Shown here piece by piece: positions 11,301 through 21,406 of a stretch of DNA of 44,007 nt. The DNA lies in the NCBI GenBank assembly GCA_004335635.1, contig QAXH01001146.1:1-44007 (forward strand). The letters are read 5' to 3'. The translations under genes were made by a program, and so were the position numbers. Positions within the stretch are counted from its first letter, which is position 1, and each line of letters starts with the position of its first letter. The DNA comes from Chloromonas sp. AAM2. Taxonomy: Eukaryota > Chlorophyta > Chlorophyceae > Chlamydomonadales > Chlamydomonadaceae. The notes below the pieces were generated by a model. It was not told the DNA's origin and made no database searches. It was given only the letters and a program-made list of their open reading frames with translations.

Positions 11301-11999
11301 TGGGGCAGAAAACGGCTGACATGCTACACACGTGCGGGCTTCACGTGCCAGTGACAGCGCAGCTGATGTGATCCGTTGCTGCAACCGAGTTCGCCGCTGC
11401 TGAGAGTGGCGGTCTGAGGCGTAGGCTGGCGCTTTGCACACCTGTTGGTGCAGACTGACAGTCGGTGGGATGGTGGCTGCGAGCTGAGCGATGGTGTTTG
11501 TGTATTCTGCCCATAGTATGCTGAGTTGCTTGAGGGAAGCGGCTGCCTTGGACGCCTGTTCCTGGTAGCTGGTTTGGCTGGCATGGCTGAGTGGCCCACT
11601 TGAAAGAAAAGGCGCACTACTAGAGGTCATTCCAGACATTTGCCCTCGCCCTGTTGGGAGCACACTTCTGAGCAGGGCGTCCAGCTGTTGTTCTAGAGCT
11701 GTTAGCCTGGGCGATGGGAGCATGTGCTGTGTGGCTGGGCGGGGCAGAGGCATGGCCTTCTTCTGATATGCAGGCAGGAACCGTGATGATGTTTCAGGAC
11801 CAGCACCCAAGCCAGGCTTGGCTTTGGTGGTGTTGCGTGCATGGCTGCGCAGCTGCAACTGGGCGCCATCCTGTGTGTGTGAATAGTGGTGTGCTGTGAT
11901 GTTTGATGCATGCTTGGGAGGCAGGGATGCGCAGGGTTGAGGCACGCGGCTGCACGAGTTCGTTAGTCCCGGCTTGAAAAGACTATCAGTGCCCAGCAT
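8344..11999 (-). CDS. Octotricopeptide-repeat (OPR)-like protein
   Basis: Three exons: 11999-9687 (771 codons), 9217-8999 and 8622-8344, about 936 aa, all in phase 0. Weak helical repeats match the OPR pattern of an aliphatic helix, a small A-x-L core and P-x-x-W: LLAAWSELGWVPRACTMHAL, SMLTACAALELAPDPHWM, VAQALHAAALVRVRPYKAWM and TLMVAWSLSALHA. OPR proteins are nucleus-encoded RNA-binding factors imported into plastid or mitochondrion, where they control stability, translation or processing of particular organelle transcripts. Repeats are separated by low-complexity Ser/Gln/Gly spacers, common in algal members. The N-terminus (MLGTDSLFKPGLT, Ser/Arg-rich) could be an organelle presequence. 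The C-terminal end is uncertain: the frame stops at 8344, but a donor in exon 3 (CTA|GTGGGT) could join to 8308-8195. I see no RAP domain. A 419-codon open frame on the opposite strand (8060-9319) is a shadow. Confidence 0.6.
8812..8915 (+). repeat. R3 repeat copy in the second intron of the OPR-like gene
   Basis: Contains GACAACACTGGAACTA, then GCTGTTCAAGAGC and TACCCAACT. The same string of words occurs at 25107-25225. Confidence 0.5.
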
Positions 12000-12235
12000 G
12001 GAAGAGGTTCAATCTTGCTTCCAGATGCAGGATGTCGAAATCAAAACAGAGCTGCCTCGGGAGGTCGAACAAAACACAGACTAAAGCTTTGTGGAGGTCA
12101 CACGCTTCGGGTCGTGGAGTCACAAAAAGAAAAGTAACCGAGCTAACCGCAAAGAGCGCCGGACAGATGAGTAGTTTACCACACTCTTTGCTGTGTATTG
12201 GTTAGTCATCGCCGATGCCTTGAACCGGAGGCAGG
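12000..12235. promoter_or_regulatory. Bidirectional promoter region, OPR-like and PAN-cyclophilin genes
   Basis: Only 236 bp separate the two divergent start codons. No core element is obvious by eye. Confidence 0.4.
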
Positions 12236-15200
12236 ATGCGTTCACCGTCTGCGGTCAAATCGCCGATAGTGCAGAGGGCCGGGGACCGACGTCTCCCTGG
12301 CCTTATCGTACTCATGGCAACCGTAGTAGCAATCGTGACAATCGTAGAAGGTAACAATGAAAACACACGTTGTCTGACCTAGCCCTCTGCACAGCTGCAC
12401 ATGCACATGCTCTGTACCACTTCTGCACATGCTCACACGCCCCTCGCCATGCCCTTGCAAGTGCAGTACATAGAAGCCATGGCGATGCCCATGCTGTGCG
12501 TGAGGGCAGCGACAGCACTTCAGGGAGTTTACGTCGGACGGTTCAAGGGGCTGCACCAGGTGCCTTGCAAACCATCGCCTCCAAGACAACACAACACGAT
12601 GGAAGCTCAACATCACGCAAGCAACGCAGCCATCCCAAAGGGCATAAACTAGGCCATCTGGGAAGCTCCAAACTCAGCAAGTCAGTTCTTGCTGCATTGG
12701 ACGTGTTGGACCGGGCGGATGCCATTGACCCGCAGTGCCACCTGGAAGAGCATGCGGAGTATCTGGGCGAGACTGTCATCAAATGGGGCCAAGTACACTT
12801 ACAGGTACGGTCCTACCCATTGTGTAGATGGTGTAGATGGTTGCCCATAGGAAGTCGAAGGCAGCTGGGTTAGGGTAAAGCAGGCCGTAGGTATGGCTCG
12901 GCTCAAACCTCTGATGGCGCCACATCAGCCTAGCAGATATCGCTTATAACTGTGGGGATTCATTCAGGGGGATTCAGGGGAATCTAGAGGGCCCACCTGT
13001 CCTACATGCACAGGTATGCATCGCACCACCACTCTTCTTCTGTCACATTCTGGCACATTCCTGTCACATGAGGGGAGATATTCCAACCCGTCCAACCTAC
13101 ATGTGAAGAGGATTGCGGCACACCAGGATAGTAGTGGTGGTGGTCAACCCCTCAAGGTGCTATCATGCGGAACGGTTTTTAATCGAACATCCTGTACTGC
13201 TCTGATTGGAACCCAAACTCGCTCCATTTAGCATGAAGTGCTCCATCACAACTGGGGCCTCTAGCAAACCAAGTTGCATCACCATGTCTGCTGAGGTGCC
13301 ATGAAAATTGTTCAGCATACAAAAGCTCCATCAAGTCAAGAAACAAGCTTGTTGTGCCGACCACCTGCCTGACGGACCCAAGCATGCATGGGGGGAACAC
13401 GGCCGGCTTCATGCAATTCTGGGTCAAGCGACCTAACACAGGCACAGTGGGAGGAGCACACTTTCACAAGCGTTGCTACCTTTGGTTACTTAGTCTTTCT
13501 AACAGCAACCCATGGTCGGCGACGTTGTTGCCTTTGAACTTTCAGTCTGATGCTGCGAGGACGTGAATGGCAGATGAAAAAAATGGTGGTATAGCATTTT
13601 GCCTGTGCTTGTGTGCAGGAAACAGTCGGAGACTGTTGTAACGCTTGCATGTTGGATCCCAACTGTAACGTGTGGGTGTACTGCGGGCACAGCAGCGGGT
13701 GCGGCGCCGGTCGCGTGCACAAGGAGTGCTGGCTCAAGCACGCATCAAGCAAGGCGCTCTCAGACTCTGTGGGAACAGGAAAAGAAGGTCAGCAAGGACA
13801 TGCGGAAAGTCAGATTGCAGAGAGAGGTGCATGTAAGGATTCTCTAAGCGCTCCCACCAGTGCACAGTCATGTGTGGCCGACAACAGACGGGCCAGTCTG
13901 TGTAATCTCGTGTTTGATTAGCCGAACAAGTACACATCATATGGGCATGGAAGGGCGACGGTGTTGCCTTGCTGTTTCATGTACACACTGCCGGTGAAGT
14001 GCCTACCTGAGAAGTGTTGACGCCATGGGGCTTGGCGCCTGCCTGATCCAGACCAGTGCATGTTGTGGGTCTTGTCAGGGTGCCTGTGGAGCAGCGGCAC
14101 GCTGGTGGACCCGGAGGAGGTGCAGCGGGGCGGCAGCAGGGAGGCGGCGCGGCTGGAGGCGCTCAGGAGGGACAGGGAGACGGCCCTGGTGCGGGCGGGG
14201 CAGGCCAGTGCTTGGTTTAGCAGTTGTACACGATACAAAACGATGAAAGATGCTATTAACCTATGGTTACCGCTTAAATAGCAGGCCACGTTGCTTCAAA
14301 AACGTCCCAGATCTGGTTTTTTTGCAATTTGAGCTGTATGGATGTCTGTTGTTTGCCACATGGGGCACTTAATTGATAACGGTCTTGCAAAGTTGGATGT
14401 TTACCACCTTGGAGACTCGCGTCTATGCAACTCAGGTAGTTTTTCTGTGGTTGGCTTTCAAGTGTGAATTGACTTGGATCTTGTTCTATCATCTCAGCGA
14501 GATTTGACTCAGGTTTTCTGTTTGCTGTGATTGAATTTTGGATGTTTTTGGGGAGTTTTTACCAAGCTGGTTTCGAGATTCGCCGAACCATACGGTATCA
14601 GAAGCAGAAAACATCGGGTTCGGCTGGTATCAGGGGCGGTAAAGGATGAACATACAGGCATACAGGCCGTAGGTATGGCTCGGCGCAGGAGGCATTGGCA
14701 TAAGAGTTTACCCAGTTGCTGTTTAGAACGATCACTGAGGGAGTGCAACTGTAGGAGCGCCCAGTCAATGCGATGGTCTGCACAGTTGTTGGCACTCACA
14801 TTCAGCTCTCGCTGTCTTGGAACCTGACACTGAGAATGAGTGAGCATCAGCCACCAGCCACCGACGCTGATATTCCTGCCTGTCCTGCACCTACTCTGGC
14901 CTCTGAGACGTACCTCCTATAGATTGCCCTCCTTGTGAGCTGGTCTGTTTGTCACAGCCTGTGGTGCCCTGTTTTTCAGGTGTTCCTTGACATCAGCATC
15001 AAGGGCACTGCAGTGGGGCGACTGGTCATAGCACTGTTCTACAAAGAAGCCCCGCTGGCAGCGGAAAACTTCAGGTGGGGTTTGGCGACTTCAACAAACC
15101 CAAAAAGTTTTTAGGACTTGTGACTTGTGACGCCTCTTTGCAGCTGTTTGGACAGGTTTGAGAAGTTTGAAGCTCTGAATCGTTCGTCTTGGGTTATGAC

Positions 15201-18078
15201 ACTGCTTGGATTAGCTGAGCTTAGAATGAGCGTCCTACTTGAGGATTGTTTATGTTGGGTGTCAAACTTGTATGTGCGTGTGTGTCGTTTTACACCGGGA
15301 GCGCCTGTTCACGCTATAGGAGGGAGCAATCAAGACTCAAAAGCGCATTGCAAACAGACAGGGGTGTGTATGTGCTGGTTGCTTGCGAACCACAGGCAGT
15401 TGTGCACGGGCGAGAAGGGTCGGGTGCCCGCCGGCCACACCGGTGCCGGGGGCTACTACTCCTTTAAGGGCTCGGCCTTCTATCGCATCGTGGACCGTTT
15501 CATCGACCAGTCGGGCGTCAACACAGACAGCGTGTATGGCGGCATGTTCGCGGACGACCCGGGGGGCCTGGCACTCAAACATGACCGACCGGTGAGGAAC
15601 TCAGCTAACCTTGGCACTGTGTTCCTCGAGCGAATTGTTGGATGCTTTTTGAGCTAACACGCATGGGGGTCAAGAGCGACGTGGGAATAGCTACAAACGG
15701 TTTAGTACACAAGCTTGTTGGTTGAAGGACTGGTAGTTGTTGCACTCTATCTTTATCCTCGCCTTGAGGCTGATCAACACAGGGGTTGGCTTTCACTGGT
15801 CATCAGGGTGCTTTCTGGGTCTGCATTCAGCATCGTAATTAAGAGTCGCTAGATCATACTCTAGACTACCTGTGTTTCGTCAGACTCAAAGCACACCTCA
15901 CAGTAAGTTACTTCAGATGTATGCTCTATGTGTGCCGCTGGATGCTGGCCAACCTTCGTTTCAAAGGTCAACGCATGGACGGACCTGCACCGGCATGTGG
16001 TGGCAATGCATGCTCTGAGCAGCTGAGCATGGCGGGCGTTGCCACCGCCAGGCACTCTGCCCACATGTTTGCTTGGATTAGCAGGGCTTGGATCAAGCAT
16101 TTTATTGAAGTTCCTTTGTGTGCGATGTCAATCTCAACCAAACATGTGTCAAGTCAGTCTTCTGACTGCTTGGTTCTCTACAACAGATTGCTTTTCAACG
16201 TAGCTGTTGAAGAGGCTGGTTCGGCTTAATCAAACATGTGTCAAACAGCCAGTGCCTGGTGCTCGGCAACCTTCAGTCTTCTGACTGCTCGGTTTTACAA
16301 CACATCTCTTAGGACTTCTTGTACGCAGCTGCTGAAGTAACTGTTGGGACTGCTGGTGCAATTGCATGTCCATTCCTCGCCTCCACCCGGGTTTAAACCC
16401 AGGACCTCTCGGTACGCCACCAGCTGCGCAAGGGACGAGGGGTTTGGCTGTATGCACCCACAGCACGCAGCACAAGCTGCTTGGCGGCTAGACAAGCCTA
16501 GAGTGACGTCTGAGGAAGGCATGCATGCCTGCTGGCCGCAGGGCCTTCTCTCCATGGCCAACACCGGGCCCCACACCAATACGGCGCACTTCTCCATTCT
16601 CATGGCGCCCGCACCGCACCTTGACGGACTCTACGGTAAGAGGAAGGCAACGCCCTGAACACACTTTGGTTTTGCCCACACAATGGGTGGTGGTGGTTGA
16701 GGTTGGTTGCTCCGCCTGTTGCTGCTTGTGTCTCTGTGATCCTTCTGAGTTTATCTGGTGGTGGTAGTTATCGTGGTTGTAGGAATCCCTCGCCTAAGAA
16801 CACCTGCCCAGCAGGCCTTGTTGCACTTTTCCATTGCTTCTGGCACATGTCAGCGGATCGCTGGCAGGGCTTGGCCAAGTCTTCACCAGTGCTCACCAAT
16901 GCTAGTCATTCTGCACCAAGGCTCCAGCTCGTTGGATCAGCCTGTAGAGCCTCTCGGACAAGCTTGTGATCAAGTGACTGGCTGACCTTTCTATCTTTCC
17001 ATTTCACACACCAGCTGGCCGTTGTGCTTCTGTGCGTGAGGTAACTGCGCATGTTGGTGCATGCGTGCAGTCATTTTTGGCGAGGTTGTGGAGGGCATGG
17101 GCGTAGCTCGCACCATCAACGCCCTGGCGCGAGGCAAGAAGGACAACACCGCAGGAATAGAGGAGCAGGTGGGGAGCGGCAGGCAGGGTGCCTGTGGTGC
17201 GGGCAAGGGCGTTGCATGCTTCGGGCAGCTTACTTGAGAAAAGTGGCAAGGCCGTGGGCAGCCATGGCTGGGGTCGATCGCTCCAGCAGAGGTGTGGCGG
17301 GACTGCCAGCACATACTCAAGCTCCACTTCTCATCATCATGCATCACGACCCACCCTCAGCATGATGCATCGCGACCCACCGTCAGCATGATGCATCGCG
17401 ACCCACCCTCATCATGATGCATCGCGATCCACCCTCAGCATGATGCATCGCGATCCACCCTCAGCATGATGCATCGCGATCCACCCTCAGCANNNNNNNN
17501 NNNNNNNNNNNNNNNNNNNNNNNNNNNNNNNNNNNNNNNNNNNNNNNNNNNNNNNNNNNNNNNNNNNNNNNNNNNNNNNNNNNNNNNNNNNNNNNNNNNN
17601 NNNNNNNNNNNNNNNNNNNNNNNNNNNNNNNNNNNNNNNNNNNNNNNNNNNNNNNNNNNNNNNNNNNNNNNNNNNNNNNNNNNNNNNNNNNNNNNNNNNN
17701 NNNNGCATGGCGATCCACCCTCAGCATGATGCATCGCGATCCACCCTCAGCATGATGCATCGCGATCCACCCTCAGCATGATGCATCGCGATCCACCCAC
17801 AGCATGATGCACCCTCATCACAACGGGTAGATTAGCACAGAGGCAGAGCTACTTTAGCTGGGCCCGCCTCGCATATCAACCACCTTTGCAGGGCCCCGCA
17901 CCGCCATGCATAAGGCTGTGAGACCAAGACAGTGATGCCTCTCGTCCCCACTTTCGTCACGCTACTTTACACCTTCACACACATGGCAATCTTTGTGCAG
18001 GCAATTATCATGGATTGCGGCCAGCTGCGTGGTCCGGTCACATCCGTCGCCGCATCGGCCCCTCAGCTGCCCCCATAG
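12236..18078 (+). CDS. Membrane-anchored PAN/apple domain-cyclophilin fusion
   Basis: Nine exons: 12236-12350, 12467-12804, 13619-13787, 14079-14188, 14980-15074, 15396-15591, 16542-16635, 17071-17168 and 18001-18078, giving 430 aa. Residues 20-37 (LPGLIVLMATVVAIVTIV) after a basic N-terminus form a signal anchor, so the rest is probably lumenal or extracellular. A Cys-rich PAN/apple-like module lies at about 127-205 (DCCNACMLDPNCNVWVYC, then ECWLK). A charged helix (REAARLEALRRDRE) leads to the cyclophilin domain, about 245-405: VFLDIS, ENFRQLCTGEKG, YRIVDRFIDQ, GLLSMAN, LDGLYVIFGEVVEG and MDCGQL. Cyclophilins are peptidyl-prolyl isomerases; PAN modules bind protein or sugar. Catalytic Arg306, Phe311 and Gln314 (Arg55, Phe60 and Gln63 of human CypA) are kept. 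Gln111, Phe113, Trp121 and His126 are replaced by His357, Ser359, His367 and Tyr372. The C-terminal tail GPVTSVAASAPQLPP is extra. The exon 3 and exon 4 donors are the least certain. Confidence 0.8.
12881..12901 (+). repeat. 21-nt repeat, copy 1 (R6)
   Basis: The word CAGGCCGTAGGTATGGCTCG occurs here in intron 2 of the cyclophilin gene and again at 14663-14683 in its intron 4. Confidence 0.5.
13064..13172 (-). repeat. R1 element, truncated copy in intron 2 of the cyclophilin gene
   Basis: Reverse complement matches the right half of R1, from GATAGCACCTTGAGGGGTT to GGTTGGAATATC and CCCCTCATGTG. The left half (GTGGATGCC to TCTAACGAGG) is missing. Confidence 0.65.
14663..14683 (+). repeat. 21-nt repeat, copy 2 (R6)
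   Basis: Identical to 12881-12901 over at least 20 nt, in intron 4 of the same gene. Confidence 0.5.
16138..16340 (+). repeat. Diverged tandem duplication in cyclophilin intron 6
   Basis: Two units of roughly 95-105 bp share the words AACATGTGTCAA, CAGTCTTCTGACTGCT, TACAACA and CTTNTACGNAGCTGNTGAAG. The first is at 16138-16222 and the second at 16231-16340. Confidence 0.5.
16375..16440 (-). other. tRNA-like sequence with pol III A- and B-box matches
   Basis: On the minus strand the ends CCTCGTC and GGCGAGG pair as a 7-bp acceptor-like stem. TTGCGCAGCTGG resembles the A box and GGTTTAAACCC the B box (consensus GGTTCRANNCC, one mismatch). The T-arm pairs GGG-TTTAAA-CCC. The anticodon arm is not canonical, and five extra bases lie between T-arm and acceptor, so this is a tRNA relic or tRNA-derived repeat head rather than a working tRNA gene. 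It sits in intron 6 of the cyclophilin gene, antisense to it. Confidence 0.4.
17338..17816 (+). repeat. 26-bp tandem repeat array in the last cyclophilin intron
   Basis: The period is 26 bp, with unit words CATGATGCATCGCGATCC and ACCCTCAG. Units are nearly identical; the left ones have GACCC where the later ones have GATCC. Each unit carries the palindromes GATGCATC and ATCGCGAT. The array is interrupted by an assembly gap and resumes in register with the same unit, so the true copy number is unknown. It lies in intron 8, between the exons at 17071-17168 and 18001-18078. Confidence 0.9.
17493..17704. other. Assembly gap of 212 N
   Basis: Run of undetermined bases inside the 26-bp tandem array, so the gap length should not be read as real. 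Confidence 0.99.
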
Positions 18079-18117
18079 CATCAGTGTACCGGGTCCGGTT
18101 CGCAGCTCCGATGCTGC

Positions 18118-18122
18118 TGTAA
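18118..18122 (+). terminator. TGTAA poly(A) signal of the PAN-cyclophilin gene
   Basis: Plus-strand TGTAA, 39 nt after the TAG stop, the usual green-algal poly(A) signal. Confidence 0.55.
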
Positions 18123-18537
18123 GGCTAGGAACCCTACAAATGATCAGCCTAAATAAACCACGTGTCTAGAACAGGCAGGCACGTGAAAGTGGTGTGATGC
18201 AACGGTAGGGTTGTGCCATGGCGGATTCGTATCGGTACGTGCTACGTATGCTTGGCACAAGCCTATGCATCAGTATGGTCGCCCTCCCGGTTGCCCCTTT
18301 GCGCGGCTTACCACCGCTTGCATCAGGCCCTGCCATTGTGCGGACGGGCCTATGGTCTGGAAAGGGCATCAGAAAAGGAGCCGAGGCGAGACCACATGGC
18401 ATCAGGACTGAGTACGCATACCGTCCTTGTGCTGCCTCACCATCTTGAGGCGAGAGGTAGTCCGATTTGTGGATACAAAAGCTGCTCTGGGGCACTTGCC
18501 TTAGACATCCTTGTACTGTTGGAGGCAGGTCCTTTGT

Positions 18538-18640
18538 GTGATGTGCACAATGTTTTGGCCACCAGCACTACTATCCTGGTGTGTCGCAATCCCCTTCACG
18601 TGTAGGTTGGACGGGTTGGAGTCCCTCCCCTCTTGTGATG
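18538..18640 (+). repeat. R1 element, internally deleted copy
   Basis: GATGTGCACAATGTTTTGGCC matches the left half of R1. It jumps directly to CACTACTATCCTGGTGTGTC, CAATCCCCTTCACGTGTAGG, GGACGGGTTGGAGTCCCTC and CCCCTCTTGTGATG. About 60 bp in the middle are absent. Confidence 0.65.
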
Positions 18641-20338
18641 CTGCTGCCTTGACCTGTGGTCAGCTCTCTCCCAATGCCCTAAAATGGTAGTGTGCATCTA
18701 CCGTATTGGTCAGCGGGGTTTCGACATCCAATGGCCCCGGAAAAGGTACAAATCATCCATGATTTTTGAAGCTTTGCACTTTACAAAGGTCTGGTTTTGC
18801 ACACTGCTGCAGTTTGAGTGGCCATGCAGTCATGCACGCCAGCGGCCTTGACACTAGTGTCAGCCTTTAAACACTGGTGTGGATAAACATTGTAGAGTTG
18901 CCTGGACATGGCAGCCAGGACTTGTGTTGCAAGGCAGGCACTGTTTCTGAGTCAACAGTTATACGCACTGGGCTTTTGAAACTCAAGTTTTTCGTAAAAA
19001 TCTCAAGCATTTTTACGAAATTTGCTGATCAATACGGTGTCCAGTTCTGCAGGAAGTGTGGACAGGCAAGCACCGTGCTGCCAAGGCCCAGCACCGCTCA
19101 CATGGCACATCACAGTGTTGCCTATCCACAGCCTGCAGTTCATCCGGGACGACAAGGCTTGATCAGGCGAGGCTGATTCCATGCTTGACGCAGCATGCCT
19201 CAGCCAACCTCTCACAGCATTGGTCAATCCTCAAAAATCAAATTGCATGGTATGGTATGAAGTTCAATCACAAGGAGGAAGGGTGCCAAGCTTGATCAAT
19301 CTTTATCGCCTGGTACGGCGTAGGGCAGGCATGTCCCTTGGGTGTCGCATTTACTTGATCACGTCCACTCAGTTACTGCGTTTATCTTTACTGCACGGTG
19401 TGTGCAGCTTGGAATTGTCTACCTGCATGGCCAAAATTGGCTTGAGTGCAAGCATGACGCAGCCCCCAGTAAGCCCAACCAATGGCGATGGCTGTCGTAC
19501 CAATGTGCCGACTGTGTGCGCTGCTGCTGACGGTTGCTGACGACCATCTGCGTCGTGTAAAGTGTGGCACATGATACGAGTATGTGATGCAGTCAGAGGT
19601 GTGTGACTCTGGACGCTTGTGACATGCTTCGGGGCTGGGGTTGTGCTGGCTTGGTGTTGTTGTTCTCGTGACTGCTGGCTGCACGTGGCATGGCAATTGA
19701 GTTGGTGCGGAACGCCATGTTGCTTTTTGACGTGTGCTTCACGGTCACATGGATATCATGGCCACGTCGGTTGCAGTACGATCCGACGACAACAAATTAA
19801 AATGCTGAGCATGCTTCCAAATGGGAGACTCAATACAGGCCTTTACTTTTGGCCAGGGCTGTGTCAGTGGCGCCACTGGATGCAAGTGGCTGCACTTCTT
19901 TAGTTTGGACAGCACAAGTTGTGCACGCTGTAGAGACGGACTGCAGAATGCTGCATCGCAAAACACTTCCAGCTGTTTTTGTAGTCAAGCGAATAACCGG
20001 CCGGCCATGTAGGTGCTCAGTGCACTGGGCTCAGGCTCGTACAAATGTTGAAAGTCGAGGTTGGAGGGGTGCCTGACACCTGTACAACCGTGCCATGTGA
20101 CATGTGGCTTCTGACTTGCCAGTGTGGCGTTTTGCTAGACCATGTTGCTTATGACGTGGCTTTCCCAGGTGTAACCTGACTGTGTGACCACTTGCGGGCA
20201 CAGCTTCTGGTTGACTGAGACTCTCAGTGAGAGCAACAAGTACTGCCTGACACAAGACGCCAAGGTGTCGGGGCAAGAATTAAGGTGCCTGGCCAGCGAA
20301 CTGGTTACATGTGCACAGTGCTTTGGCCAGGCAAAGAA

Positions 20339-20488
20339 TGGCCATCATCGATCGGCCCCCTGTGCTGCATACTAAGGCACAACAAGCTCAGCCACAACAG
20401 CAAGCGCAGCAGGCTATGGAACTGGAGCCGCACCAGATTGAGGCAGAGCAAGCGCTGAACGACCCGGCGAATTACATGCAGGGTTGAG
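20339..20488 (+). CDS. Small hypothetical ORF or isolated terminal exon
   Basis: ATG at 20339 to TGA at 20488, 49 codons. The peptide is Gln/Ala-rich and then acidic (MELEPHQIEAEQALNDPANY) with Gly as last residue. Codon choice is GC-ending like the real exons here, and an acceptor-like GGCCAG lies just upstream, so it could be the last exon of an unrecognised plus-strand gene. I recognise no family, and no convincing upstream exon was found. Confidence 0.25.
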
Positions 20489-20554
20489 ACGAAGGATACA
20501 ATCAGACACTCACATGACATATCGTATCAGACACTAACGTGACGTATCCTTCGT

Positions 20555-20755
20555 TGTGATTGATGTATCCTGCATTGTGTGGATGCCAATCAGCACAATA
20601 TTGAACGATGTGCACATGTTTTCAGCCCCTTTTTCTGGGTCTAACGAGGTACGCGGACAGGATAGCACCTCGAGGGGTTGACCACCACCACTACTATCCT
20701 GGTGTTTCGCAATCCCCTTCACATGTAGGTTGGACAGGTTGGAATCCCTGCCCCG
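20555..20755 (+). repeat. R1 element, full-length copy
   Basis: Begins TGATTGATGTATCCTGCATT, then GTGGATGCCAATCAGCACAA, ACATGTTTTCAGCCCC, TCTAACGAGG, GGATAGCACCTCGAGGGGTT, CCACCACTACTATCCTGGTG, TTCACATGTAGGTTGGACAG and GGTTGGAATCCCTGCCCC. The flanks CGTTGTGAT and CGTTATGAT may be a decayed target-site duplication, but they overlap the element ends. Confidence 0.75.
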
Positions 20756-21406
20756 TTATGATAGGATTTTCCTAGACAAGGAGAATACCAACACCGTTTT
20801 ATGAAGTGGGCGTGAGGGGAGCTGAATCAAGCTATGAAGGCAGCAGAACAAGGACACAAGCTGCGTTGTACTGCACCAAAGCAATGGCGTTCATCATGCT
20901 GCATACGCCTTCAACTTACCCCGTCACTTCAATGTCGTATCAAAGGAACAAAAGGCATGCATCTCACTCAGCCTCAAGGATTAGACAGCTCCACGCAAGG
21001 CAATGGCCAAGGAAACCTAACCAGAAAGTGTGTTTGAGCTCTGAAGATGGACAAAAGCCTGACAGAGAGAAGCCTTGGCAAGCGGGCCTGAAGGGCTTTA
21101 CAACCCACCGGCCCACGGCATGGCAGCACATTGTATGAAACACAATCACTACCAAGAAAACAGTGCGGGGCCTAGAACGTTCGCTTCTCAGTCAAAAGCA
21201 CACTGCAAAAAGCTAAGGTCATTGTGATTCACGTCCATAAGGGCTAGGGCGACAACGGCTACCTGTGGGGACAGTATGTCAGTGAGCTCCAACGTCTTAT
21301 GCAAGTCATGTCCGAGCAGCCTTGCGTTGGTTGCGCCGGCGCCCCACTGCCAGTCGACCCAACACGACAGCGCTCCTGGTCCTGCTTCCAAGGCAGAGGC
21401 CGGGTG

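Larger units (their letters stand above)
18079..21406. other. Convergent intergenic region, cyclophilin 3' to VTT-protein 3'
   Basis: About 3.3 kb without a gene I can defend. It contains two R1 copies (18538-18640 and 20555-20755) and one small exon-like open frame (20339-20488). The stretch 18660-20330 shows no coding pattern or conserved motif that I recognise on either strand. TGTAA at 18118-18122 should end the cyclophilin transcript, and minus-strand TGTAA at 21102-21098 could end the VTT transcript. Confidence 0.5.

Noticed and set aside
12242..12616. 124-codon minus-strand open frame
   Set aside because: It overlaps exons 1 and 2 of the PAN-cyclophilin gene, whose phases and domains are consistent.
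17461..17760. Open frames across the N run
   Set aside because: They are artefacts of translating the 26-bp repeat and the unknown bases of the assembly gap.
17338..17816. Possible CRISPR array
   Set aside because: The units are contiguous with no unique spacers, and the sequence is eukaryotic nuclear; it is a simple tandem repeat.
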